Of a DNA stretch of 54,108 nucleotides, positions 1 to 8,424 are shown one piece after another. This DNA is from Candidatus Delongbacteria bacterium (lineage in GTDB: Bacteria; UBA4055). A program made the position numbers and the translations under genes. Under the pieces are notes generated by a model. It did no database searches and was not told where the DNA came from. It saw nothing but the letters and a program-made list of their open reading frames with translations. The stretch spans positions 165,224 to 219,331 of the forward strand of contig JAFGVM010000016.1 in the NCBI GenBank assembly GCA_016937995.1, given 5' to 3'. How positions within the stretch are numbered: position 1 is the stretch's first letter; every line of letters begins with the position of its first letter.

Positions 1-1850
1 ACACCAGCAGAAAATAACTCCTGAAGAATATGCTGCTGCTGACCTATCATATCGGAAAAGATGAAAACCTGCTTTCCATCCTGAAGCTTTTCTTTGATCT
101 GATCTATCGGCATAGGTAAAACTTCATCATGAGCATCAAGATCAGATTTAAAGAATATGTAATTATACTGCATCATGTCTACATCAGCACCTTTAAGCAA
201 GCCGGATGATTCCTGACAAATATTGCTTAGGTATACGACATTTTCGCTTGAATCCCTGATCTCTACTATTGAAGCTCCCGGTATACATCCCGCGTTAAAG
301 AATTTAATATTTATGAGCCCCTTGAAATTATAACCTTTACCCTGAGGAGTGATCCTTATGACCCTTTCATTTACCAGATCTATCTCCTGCTTTGTAAATT
401 CAGTCTGAGTATCACTCATACCTATAACGGTCGAGTTGATTACTTTCATCCATTTGATCCTTGATACCTTATAAGTGATATCTGAAGTAAACAATTTCGC
501 ATTTGGATTCTTCGCCATGATCTTTGGGATCAGATTCAACTTGTCCTTTCTTGCATCAGTTAAAACTACAATGTCAAGATCATCACCCTCGTATGTCTCA
601 GAAGGGTCGATAAGTATTTTTACACCTGTCATTTCCAGCAACATAGATTCATTGAATTTTTTTGTGCAAAGACTGGTTGCTTTCAGGTAGTTGTCCTTAT
701 CTATAAGGTCAATTTTATTTTTCCTTTTTTCATACCTGGATAAAATCGAACCGTTAATATCACCGTTATACTCAATATACTCAATTTGGAACGGCATAGT
801 GCCTAATTTAGCCTGATTTTGAAAGTACTGATCAACTGACTCGATGAGTTCCTTATTTCCGGTATAGAATATCAAATATTTCGCAGAGAGTTTCTCAAAG
901 ATCAAATATTTAACTGTGAAATTCTCATTCAGTAGTGAATGTTGAAGCTTAAATTGAAGGATCATAGTATCAAGTTTCTCTTTGATAAAAATGTAGTTCT
1001 GATAAAAACTGTTCAGATAGCTTAAATTTTTACCATCCTCAGGTACGACCACTATATTATGCTCAAGATATATTTTCTCTTTGACTTCATTGAAAACTTT
1101 AAGCAGGTTCTGATAGAATTTGCCATGATTAGTATCCGGTTCGGAGATAAAGTTGATCACGTACCCGGTACCTAATTTAAAGTAGATATCGAGTATCCTG
1201 TCCGTTATCGACAACGATACACCTTTGTTCTCAAAGATTATTCTGTCGAATAATGTCTCATTCCTCTTTAAAAAGTCTATTACGATCTCTTTTATCTCCA
1301 CTGGTGATAGATTACTTTTTCTCACCACATAATTTATAACTTTTTTCTCTTCGATCACCGGCTTTGATGAAGCTTCATCTTTTTTTGGTTCTTCTTGTAA
1401 AAATTCTCCTCTAATGGTATTCTTTATAAAAATTTTTAGATCTTGTTTAAGTGTTTTAATGTCATCCTTTTTTTCATTCAACAATTCTTCAATTTCTTTT
1501 TTTACTCTGGAGGTTAATTCTATTTCACTTGTGTTTAAAATATTTTCATAACAGATGATATCATTTAAGTTAGATTCTATTTTATTCAATTCAGAGTAAT
1601 CTGTCACATAATTTACTACATCCTTTCCATCACTGTCAGTGTCAAATTTTATAAAACTATCAGATATATCCTCTAATATCCGTTTTGATTCTTTCAGTAA
1701 ATTTTCATTCATCTCTCTGATTTTCTCAGGCATTTTTGAAAAATCCTCAGATTCAAGATACTGAATAGTTTTCTTACTCTCTTTCAACTTTGATAAATAA
1801 TCTTTATCAACAGCTATTCCTTTCACCAGTTCCAGAATTTTTTGATTCAT
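1..1850 (-). CDS. Beta-CASP metallo-beta-lactamase-fold protein with degenerate metal site (partial)
   Basis: The minus-strand frame is open from an ATG at 1850 to the window edge (616 codons; the 3' end lies outside). The ATG is preceded by GGAG at good spacing. Residues 1-150 are charged and helical, probably coiled coil. From about residue 395 the layout follows beta-CASP nucleases: KILIDPSETYEG matches the strand that ends in the D-x-G loop, VVLTDARKDK (about 428-437) sits where HxHxDH should be, AGCIPGAS (520-527) where AGHxxGS is expected, YLSNI (541-545) where SGD is expected, and VFIFSDMIGQQQ resembles the VLIPxFAxGRxQE element. Every expected metal ligand (the His motif, the His of AGH, the Asp of SGD) is replaced. 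A fold relative of CPSF/RNase J-type enzymes is therefore likely, but hydrolase activity is doubtful. It could be an RNA-binding or scaffold protein. The gene is divergent from ribD. Confidence 0.6.
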   Translation of the reverse strand, partial: MNQKILELVKGIAVDKDYLSKLKESKKTIQYLESEDFSKMPEKIREMNENLLKESKRILEDISDSFIKFDTDSDGKDVVNYVTDYSELNKIESNLNDIICYENILNTSEIELTSRVKKEIEELLNEKKDDIKTLKQDLKIFIKNTIRGEFLQEEPKKDEASSKPVIEEKKVINYVVRKSNLSPVEIKEIVIDFLKRNETLFDRIIFENKGVSLSITDRILDIYFKLGTGYVINFISEPDTNHGKFYQNLLKVFNEVKEKIYLEHNIVVVPEDGKNLSYLNSFYQNYIFIKEKLDTMILQFKLQHSLLNENFTVKYLIFEKLSAKYLIFYTGNKELIESVDQYFQNQAKLGTMPFQIEYIEYNGDINGSILSRYEKRKNKIDLIDKDNYLKATSLCTKKFNESMLLEMTGVKILIDPSETYEGDDLDIVVLTDARKDKLNLIPKIMAKNPNAKLFTSDITYKVSRIKWMKVINSTVIGMSDTQTEFTKQEIDLVNERVIRITPQGKGYNFKGLINIKFFNAGCIPGASIVEIRDSSENVVYLSNICQESSGLLKGADVDMMQYNYIFFKSDLDAHDEVLPMPIDQIKEKLQDGKQVFIFSDMIGQQQHILQELFSAG

Positions 1851-2118
1851 AATTTGCTCCATTATATGATTTATAATTTTCAACCCGAACTTAATTCCGG
1901 GTTATCTCAGGCCTTTAATAAACCCAAGCTAAGCAATATATTAAGTCATTAAAATAATATCAAGCTTAATATTTTTCCAGCAGTGGTATATTCCGGTGTT
2001 GAAGACTGCTTTCGGTCGTTCAAAATATTGAACTATCTTTATATTTGCCTGATTGAGCCAATTCAATTATATTCAAGTCTGTAATTAATAACAATCTCAA
2101 CTTATATAGATTAATTTC

Positions 2119-3216
2119 ATGAACGAACATATCAAATACATGAAAGTAGCTCTGAAAGAAGCTTTGAAAGGAAAGGGAAATGTATCACCGAATCCTTTGG
2201 TAGGTGCTGTTATTGTAAAAAATGGAAAGGTCATTGGAAAAGGAGCTCATTTAAAATACGGCCGTGAACATGCTGAGATTAATGCCTTCAATAATTGTAC
2301 AGAAAGTCCGGTTGGTGCTGATCTTTATGTTACTTTAGAACCTTGTTCTCATCATGGAAAGACCCCTCCCTGCACAGAAAGAATAATCAAAGAAAAGATA
2401 TCGAGGGTATTCATAGCTACTTTAGATCCATTTAAGGAAGTAAATGGGAGTGGTGTGATAAAATTGAGAAATGCAGGTATAAAAGTAGAAGTTGGGATGC
2501 TTGAGTCAGAAGCAAAAATAATGAATGAATTTTTTCTTCATTTTCATAATACCGGTATGCCATTCATAACAATAAAATCAGCGATCAGTCTTGATGGATC
2601 TATCGCAACAGATACAGGTGATTCAAAATGGATAACTTCGGCAAAAAGCAGAAGATATGTCCATCAACTAAGGAATGATTATGATGCTGTTCTAGTAGGA
2701 AGGAAAACAGTTGAAAAAGATGACCCCGAATTAACTGTTAGAGCGGTAAAAGGCCGAAATCCGAAAAGGATCATTATTGATAAAGACCTTAAGCTGGATA
2801 TTGGTCACAAAGTTTTATCAGATCAGTTTACGGATAATACTATAATTTTGACCTCGGATAATAATAAAATTTCTCAAAAAGAAACAATATTGGGAAACAG
2901 AGGTATAACAATCCTTAAAATAAAAGTTACAGATGGTAGTATAGATTTAAAAGAGGCTATGAAAAAATTGGGTGATCTTGGAATTAATTCGATCATTGTT
3001 GAAGGTGGAGGATGCACAAATTCTATCTTTCTGAAAGAAAAACTTGCAAACAGGATTAATTTATTTATCGCTCCTATTATTATTGGAAGTTCGAAAAAAT
3101 TTACGTATGATCTGGGAATTAAGTCTGTTTCTGAGTCAATACGTATAGTTGACAAAAAAATGATCAAGTATGGTAGTGACATTTTGATAAACGGAAAAAT
3201 TGAGTACACTCTTTAA
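2119..3216 (+). CDS. ribD: Bifunctional riboflavin biosynthesis deaminase/reductase RibD
   Basis: This enzyme performs the second and third steps of riboflavin synthesis: deamination of the diamino-pyrimidinone ribose phosphate, then NADPH reduction of the ribose side chain. The N-terminal half carries the cytidine-deaminase zinc site (HAEINAF about residue 50, then LEPCSHHGKTPPCTE about 75-90). The C-terminal half is the RibD_C reductase (SAISLDGSIA, VLVGRKTVEKDDPELTVR, SIIVEGGG). At 365 aa it has the usual family length. No Shine-Dalgarno is visible at the ATG. The rest of the riboflavin pathway is absent here and no FMN riboswitch was recognised in the 268-base leader (1851-2118), so it may be expressed on its own. 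The next gene begins within 15 bases, so co-transcription is likely. Confidence 0.93.
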   Translation: MNEHIKYMKVALKEALKGKGNVSPNPLVGAVIVKNGKVIGKGAHLKYGREHAEINAFNNCTESPVGADLYVTLEPCSHHGKTPPCTERIIKEKISRVFIATLDPFKEVNGSGVIKLRNAGIKVEVGMLESEAKIMNEFFLHFHNTGMPFITIKSAISLDGSIATDTGDSKWITSAKSRRYVHQLRNDYDAVLVGRKTVEKDDPELTVRAVKGRNPKRIIIDKDLKLDIGHKVLSDQFTDNTIILTSDNNKISQKETILGNRGITILKIKVTDGSIDLKEAMKKLGDLGINSIIVEGGGCTNSIFLKEKLANRINLFIAPIIIGSSKKFTYDLGIKSVSESIRIVDKKMIKYGSDILINGKIEYTL

Positions 3217-3230
3217 ATTTGAAAACTGAT

Positions 3231-4622
3231 ATGAAGATCTCAAAAGAAAAAAAACTGCTGGTTTTAACAGATTTTATTACTATAAATACTTCGACTGCGG
3301 TTCTTTTTTTTATTAAATTTAAATCCGGGCTTTTCCCGTCAACTCTGGATCATTCATACAGCGAATTGCTGTTGATGATGCCGGTAATATATCTATTCTG
3401 GGTAATTTTCTTTCATATGAGAGATATGTACAGGTCATTTTATTTTAGAAGTGCCGCAGAAATATTCCTCAACTGTTTATCCAGTTTGACTATCGGGCTC
3501 GCAATTGTCTACATGATCACAGTGGAATTAAACGATCCGGAAACCTATTTCAGGATACCGTTACTCATATACTACTTCATAATGATATCTCTGGTCGCAT
3601 TCGGCAGACTAACATTCAAACTTACTTTGAATAAATACCTCAGGAAAGGTATCGGCTTAAGAAATGCTCTGGTTATCGGTTATAATAAATCAGCAAAAAA
3701 GATAGTCAGGGAGTATCTGAAAGGCAGTTTATTAGGTTTGAAAATTGTTGGATTTATTGATGATGACCCTGATAACCCCGATTACCGTGGGATAAAGACC
3801 ATAGGAAATTTCAATAACTTCGACAAACTCATAACAACTGAACAAATACGAGAGATAATAATTTCGATAGAGTCAAAAGATCCTCTTCTGATAAATAAGA
3901 TCATTCTTAAATCAAAAGACAGAAATGTCTTCTACAAAGTTGTACCGTCATTAAATGACATTATTAGCGGAAATGTACGAACCTATGAACTTTTTAATTT
4001 TACTCTTCTTGAGTTATTCCCGGATATTCTGTCTCCGTTTCAGAGATTCCTGAAACGAAGTATGGATATGATCGCATCTTTCATTTTGCTTGTTATTTCT
4101 TTACCAATTATGATAATTTCTGCTATAATAATAAAATTTGATTCTCCCGGAAGAATAATATACACCCAAAAGAGAGTTGGAAAGGATTTTAAGGAGTTCA
4201 CTGTTTACAAGTTCAGATCAATGAGACAGGATGCTGAAGCAAAGACCGGTGCTGTATGGGCAACAAAAAATGATCCCAGGATAACGAAATTCGGTAATTT
4301 TATGAGAAAGACCCGTATCGATGAATTACCACAGTTGATCAATGTGCTATTGGGAAATATGAGCTTTGTAGGTCCAAGACCTGAGCGGAAAATATTTGTG
4401 GATAAATTTATAAAGAACATACCCTTCTATTACAAAAGACTGCATGTCAAACCCGGTTTGACAGGCTGGGCTCAGGTAAAACATAAGTATGATGAATCAG
4501 TTGAAGATGTGAAAGAAAAGCTTAAATACGATCTCTTTTACATAGAAAACTTATCTTTAAAATTGGATTTTATCATTTTATTACATACCATTAAGGTTGT
4601 TGTGAATTTTAGAGGCCATTAA
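3231..4622 (+). CDS. Polyprenyl glycosylphosphotransferase (exopolysaccharide initiating sugar transferase)
   Basis: This is a 463-aa membrane enzyme of the WbaP/WcaJ type. It transfers a sugar-1-phosphate from a nucleotide sugar to undecaprenyl phosphate, starting polysaccharide assembly. The N-terminal third has four or five hydrophobic helices. A Rossmann-like segment follows (NALVIGYNKSAKKIV, VGFIDDDPDNPDYRG). The C-terminal bacterial sugar transferase domain starts at FLKRSMDMIAS and contains IIYTQKRVGKDFKEF, YKFRSMRQDAE, RKTRIDELPQLINVL, FVGPRPER and KPGLTGWAQV, the conserved catalytic and polyprenyl-binding motifs. I prefer the ATG at 3231; a TTG at 3219 is also in frame, and neither has a clear Shine-Dalgarno. 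The SLBB exporter starts 17 bases downstream, so this pair probably forms a small exopolysaccharide operon. No chain-extending glycosyltransferases are in the window. Confidence 0.9.
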   Translation: MKISKEKKLLVLTDFITINTSTAVLFFIKFKSGLFPSTLDHSYSELLLMMPVIYLFWVIFFHMRDMYRSFYFRSAAEIFLNCLSSLTIGLAIVYMITVELNDPETYFRIPLLIYYFIMISLVAFGRLTFKLTLNKYLRKGIGLRNALVIGYNKSAKKIVREYLKGSLLGLKIVGFIDDDPDNPDYRGIKTIGNFNNFDKLITTEQIREIIISIESKDPLLINKIILKSKDRNVFYKVVPSLNDIISGNVRTYELFNFTLLELFPDILSPFQRFLKRSMDMIASFILLVISLPIMIISAIIIKFDSPGRIIYTQKRVGKDFKEFTVYKFRSMRQDAEAKTGAVWATKNDPRITKFGNFMRKTRIDELPQLINVLLGNMSFVGPRPERKIFVDKFIKNIPFYYKRLHVKPGLTGWAQVKHKYDESVEDVKEKLKYDLFYIENLSLKLDFIILLHTIKVVVNFRGH

Positions 4623-4639
4623 AATTTGGAGTTATCAGA

Positions 4640-7204
4640 ATGAAAAAAATTATCATTATTTTTGTGCTTATTTTAAGTTTCGTATGCTTTTCTCAGAATG
4701 AAGAATTGCTTAAGATGTACGAAAAAGTGACTGGAAAAGACCTGTCAACAGAGATCGAAAAATTAAAAAATAAAGATCCCGAATTTAAAAATCTTAAAGA
4801 AAAAGTTCAGATTGATTCAATCTCAATCAAACCTGAGATCACTACAAATGACACTGTAACTGAAGTAAAAGATACTTACTTTGAAAAATATGTTAATGGA
4901 ACATTGATCGATCCGTACTCTTCTAAGCTAAAGCAGTTCTCTATTGATTTTTCAGCAGTAAAAACAACTATGAACTTCAATAAAAAGATCCCTGATTCTT
5001 ATATACTGTCCAGCGGAGATGAATTTATTATCGATATTTGGGGCGCTATGGATAAAAACTATGTTGTTCAGGTCACTAATGAAAACTATATAATTATTCC
5101 ACAGATCGGGAAGATAGATATTTCAGGATTGAATTACTCTCAGGCAAAGAAAACCATCTCTGATAAATTAGGTTCTATCAGCGGAATTAATTTTACTGTT
5201 AGATTATCAGATGTTAAACCTATAAGTATTTTTGTTGTAGGCAATGTTGCTAAGCCGGGTATTTATAATGTTTCCCCATTTTCCAGTATATTTGAAATCC
5301 TTGCTCTGGCAGGAGGAGTTCTTCCGGAAGGTTCTCTAAGAAATATTGGACTGATCCCGGAAAACGGAGGATCTTCGATAATGGACCTTTATTCTCTAAT
5401 GTTCTTTGGTGAAAGAGTGGATCATATTCTCCAATCAAATGAAACTATTTTTGTTCCTCTTATCGGTGAACAGGTTGCAGTGGCAGGTAATGTAAAACGT
5501 GAAGGGATTTATGAATACAAAAAAGGTGAGAGGCTAAATAATATTCTTAAGATATCCGGTTTAACACCATTTTCTGATACATCCAGAATAGAAATAGAAG
5601 GATTAGACAAAAAAGGACGATCTTTAGTCGAATCAGTTGCTTTAGAAAATAATCCGGTGATGAAAGACGGGGACATCGTTAGAGTTTTTTCAACGTTGGT
5701 CTACAATTCAGATTACGTTTATTTAAAAGGCAACTTCAGGCATAATAAAAAAATCCAGTACAAGAAAGATATGACACTGGGTAATGTTATCAGTTCAAAT
5801 GAGATCCTCAAAGAAAATACAAATCTTGATTACGGTAACATCATAAGAAAGAACGGAATGGGGCAAAGAGATCTTCTGCTAAACTTCTCTCCTGCAAAAG
5901 TTTTAAAGAATGAAGGAGATGATAACATAGTTATATTACCGAGAGATACGATCGAAGTATTCAATCTTGACTCAATTTCATTTTTGCCGACGGTAACAAT
6001 TTCTGGAGAAGTAAATAAAGCGGGTAATTATAAATATACTTCAGATATGACAGTTAATACACTTATCGGTTATGCAGGTGGTTTGGCCATAAACGGTGAT
6101 GTGAACAGTAATTTGGTTATACGGAATAATGGCGAAAAAGGATATAGCTACTTTACTGATGTTGATCCAAGTTCTTTCAACTTAAAAAATGATGACAGAT
6201 TACACATTTTTAATTATAACACCAATAATCCGATGCAGTATGTGCATGTATACGGTCATGTTAAAAACAATGGAAAATTTATCCACTCAAGCAATATGAC
6301 AGTCTCAGACCTGTTAAAATTAGCTGGTGGATATACCTTCGATGCACAAACAGATTCTATGGAAGTAGTATCCGGTATTAACAGAGACAATAAATCTCTT
6401 AAGACTAAAATTATAAGCTCAAAGGATGTTGATACAGTAAAACTTAATGTTAATGATATCCTCTTTGTAAGAAAGATCAAAGATTACGCAAAGGTAAATT
6501 ATGTAAAAATTTACGGTGAGGTGCTTTTTCCGGGAACATACGCACTAAGAGAAAGTGAGGAATTCTCAGACCTGTTGGAAAGATGCGGTGGATTTACAAG
6601 TTCCGCTCAGATAAAGTCTACACAGATCTTTCGTGAAGAGGTTAAAAGACAGCAATCTCAAAAGATCAGAGAACTGAAAGAAGAGCTCAATAACAAGTTG
6701 AAAATGAAGATGATATTGTCCGGTGAGGCTAATCTAGCTTCCGCATTAAATATCGACAAGTTTGATTCCCTTGAAACTTCTGGCAGAGTAATTTTAGATA
6801 TAGATGAAAAAGGAAATCATGAAAAATTTTATTTCATGGATCAGGACTCAATATTTGTACCATCAATATCAAGAACTATTCTGGTAATGGGTGAGGTGTA
6901 TCAACAAACCGCGATCACCTTCAACGAAAGCAATAGTGAAGTTGAATACTATTTGGACAAGGTTGGTGGAATTACCGATACCGGAGATGATGATAATATT
7001 TACGTAATCAAGTCTAATGGAGAGCTGATCAAAGAGAAGGGTTGGTTCGACAATATCCTAAGCTACGATCTTGAACCGGGTGATATTATCTATGTTCCTT
7101 ACGACTATGAAAAGATCGATTATTTTGAACTAACAAAGGATATTACCACTATACTGTATCAGTTGAGTTTATCAGCAGCTACTGTATACACTATTACAAA
7201 GTAA
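4640..7204 (+). CDS. Polysaccharide export outer-membrane protein with multiple SLBB domains
   Basis: This 854-aa secreted protein has a clear signal peptide (MKKIIIIFVLILSFVCFSQ) and GGAG ahead of the ATG. A Poly_export (Wza-type) domain near residues 110-185 contains SYILSSGDEFIIDIWG. It is followed by about seven SLBB-like repeats, each with the pattern (V/A)xGxVxxPGxY ... LxxAGG: VGNVAKPGIY, AGNVKREGIY, KGNFRHNKKIQ, SGEVNKAGNY, YGHVKNNGKF, YGEVLFPGTY and MGEVYQQTAI. The last 25 residues could form a membrane helix. Wza-like exporters are typically near 380 aa with two or three SLBB units, so this is an expanded form. It probably forms the periplasmic and outer-membrane channel for the polymer initiated by the upstream transferase. 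Confidence 0.88.
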   Translation: MKKIIIIFVLILSFVCFSQNEELLKMYEKVTGKDLSTEIEKLKNKDPEFKNLKEKVQIDSISIKPEITTNDTVTEVKDTYFEKYVNGTLIDPYSSKLKQFSIDFSAVKTTMNFNKKIPDSYILSSGDEFIIDIWGAMDKNYVVQVTNENYIIIPQIGKIDISGLNYSQAKKTISDKLGSISGINFTVRLSDVKPISIFVVGNVAKPGIYNVSPFSSIFEILALAGGVLPEGSLRNIGLIPENGGSSIMDLYSLMFFGERVDHILQSNETIFVPLIGEQVAVAGNVKREGIYEYKKGERLNNILKISGLTPFSDTSRIEIEGLDKKGRSLVESVALENNPVMKDGDIVRVFSTLVYNSDYVYLKGNFRHNKKIQYKKDMTLGNVISSNEILKENTNLDYGNIIRKNGMGQRDLLLNFSPAKVLKNEGDDNIVILPRDTIEVFNLDSISFLPTVTISGEVNKAGNYKYTSDMTVNTLIGYAGGLAINGDVNSNLVIRNNGEKGYSYFTDVDPSSFNLKNDDRLHIFNYNTNNPMQYVHVYGHVKNNGKFIHSSNMTVSDLLKLAGGYTFDAQTDSMEVVSGINRDNKSLKTKIISSKDVDTVKLNVNDILFVRKIKDYAKVNYVKIYGEVLFPGTYALRESEEFSDLLERCGGFTSSAQIKSTQIFREEVKRQQSQKIRELKEELNNKLKMKMILSGEANLASALNIDKFDSLETSGRVILDIDEKGNHEKFYFMDQDSIFVPSISRTILVMGEVYQQTAITFNESNSEVEYYLDKVGGITDTGDDDNIYVIKSNGELIKEKGWFDNILSYDLEPGDIIYVPYDYEKIDYFELTKDITTILYQLSLSAATVYTITK

Positions 7205-7213
7205 GACCATCTG

Positions 7214-8113
7214 ATGAAAAAACTTACAGATATACTTGAGATCTATTACGATCATCTTTTGTTTGAGAAAGGATTATCTGAGTTAACTCTGGAATCATAC
7301 AGCAACGATCTAAACAGATATATAAAGTATCTTTCTGATAAAAATATTTACACTCCTGATGATGTCAAGGTTAGTGATATCAGGTATTTCATTACTGAAT
7401 TGAACGAGATCGGACTAAATGTAAATTCTGTTATCAGAAATCTTTCATCAATAAAAAATTTTCATAAATTCATCGTAACTGAAGATTACTCACCAGTCAA
7501 TCCATCACTTCATATTGAAACACCCAAACATCCAAAGACACTTCCGGAAGTAATGTCTGTCCAGGAAATAGAAGAACTGTTTAAACTTCCGGATCTGGAA
7601 ACTCCATTAGGGTTAAGAGACAGAGCAATGCTTGAAATTATTTACGCCTGCGGTCTTAGAATTAGCGAACTGATCACAATAAATTATAATTCGGTAATAT
7701 TTTCTGAAAAGATCGTCAGAGTTATAGGAAAAAGAAATAAAGAAAGGATCGTTCCAATAGGTAATAGTGCTTTGGATCATCTACAAAGATATTTAGACGA
7801 AGCAAGACCTGAACTGGCGGTCAAAGGTAGAGCTGGTGGTACGTTATTCCTTAATTTCAGAGGAAACCCGATCTCGAGAATGGGTTTTTGGAAAATTGTC
7901 AGAAAATATATTGAAATGGCTCATCTGAACATAAAGATCCACCCTCATACTTTCAGACATTCATTTGCAACCCACCTACTAGAAGGTGGTGCTGATCTCA
8001 GGTCTGTTCAGGAAATGCTTGGTCATGCTGATATTACTACGACACAAATTTACACCCATATTGATAGAGAGCATCTTAAACAGGTTTACAAACAGTTCCA
8101 TCCAAGAGGATAA
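7214..8113 (+). CDS. xerD: Tyrosine recombinase XerC/XerD
   Basis: This 299-aa site-specific recombinase resolves chromosome dimers at dif sites. The N-terminal SAM-like core-binding domain (FEKGLSELTLESYSNDLNRYIKYL) is followed by the catalytic domain. Visible active-site residues are Arg in ACGLRISELI, Lys in IGKRNKERIVP, His-x-x-Arg in HPHTFRHSFATHLL, His in MLGHADITTTQ, and the nucleophilic Tyr in IYTHIDREHLKQVY. Length and spacing are those of XerC/XerD; which paralogue it is cannot be decided here (XerD slightly favoured by the C-terminus). It starts nine bases after the SLBB gene and is probably co-transcribed with it. No integron, phage or attachment site lies next to it, so a housekeeping role is more likely than an integrase role. 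Confidence 0.92.
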   Translation: MKKLTDILEIYYDHLLFEKGLSELTLESYSNDLNRYIKYLSDKNIYTPDDVKVSDIRYFITELNEIGLNVNSVIRNLSSIKNFHKFIVTEDYSPVNPSLHIETPKHPKTLPEVMSVQEIEELFKLPDLETPLGLRDRAMLEIIYACGLRISELITINYNSVIFSEKIVRVIGKRNKERIVPIGNSALDHLQRYLDEARPELAVKGRAGGTLFLNFRGNPISRMGFWKIVRKYIEMAHLNIKIHPHTFRHSFATHLLEGGADLRSVQEMLGHADITTTQIYTHIDREHLKQVYKQFHPRG

Positions 8114-8155
8114 AATTCACTGTTTTATATTTTTTATAACATTGAAATTAATATA

Positions 8156-8184
8156 TTGACAAGATTTTTATATATTTGTATATT
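8156..8184 (+). promoter_or_regulatory. Sigma70-type promoter of tRNA-Phe
   Basis: TTGACA at 8156-8161 and TATATT at 8179-8184 are separated by exactly 17 bases, and the mature tRNA starts 22 bases after the -10 box. A second TATATTTG at 8171-8178 lies inside the spacer. Confidence 0.7.
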
Positions 8185-8205
8185 TAGCCCGTACCGAATT
8201 AGGAT

Positions 8206-8281
8206 GCCTTCTTAGCTCAGTCGGTAGAGCAAGGGACTGAAAATCCCTGTGTCCGTGGTTCAATTCCGCGAGGAGGCACCA
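8206..8281 (+). tRNA. tRNA-Phe (GAA)
   Basis: The 76-nt cloverleaf has acceptor arms GCCTTCT and AGGAGGC, a D arm TAGCTCAGTCGGTAGAGC, anticodon loop CTGAAAA with anticodon GAA at 8239-8241, and a T arm with GGTTCAATTCC. Discriminator A is followed by an encoded CCA at 8279-8281. A promoter precedes it and a terminator follows at once, so it is a single-gene unit. Confidence 0.97.
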
Positions 8282-8283
8282 TA

Positions 8284-8308
8284 AACCCCTGTTATCAGGG
8301 GTTTTTTA
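8284..8308 (+). terminator. Rho-independent terminator after tRNA-Phe
   Basis: The stem AAACCCCTG / CAGGGGTTT (8-9 bp) has a TTAT loop and runs into a T tract three bases beyond the CCA end of the tRNA. Confidence 0.9.
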
Positions 8309-8424
8309 TTGCTCCAAAATCACAGACATTCAAAGAATTTAAATATTTTTTTATTTACTTAAGTTTCAAATATTATTAACATTTCGGTATATTTGGGAAT
8401 ATTAATAAATTCAAGGAGTATCTT

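Noticed and set aside
1851-2118. Possible FMN riboswitch upstream of ribD
   Set aside because: None of the conserved FMN-element blocks could be found; only short inverted words such as GCAGT/ACTGC.
7214-8113. XerC/D-like gene as a phage or integron integrase
   Set aside because: Length and motifs are housekeeping Xer; no attachment duplication, cassette or phage gene lies nearby, although tRNA-Phe is 90 bases downstream.
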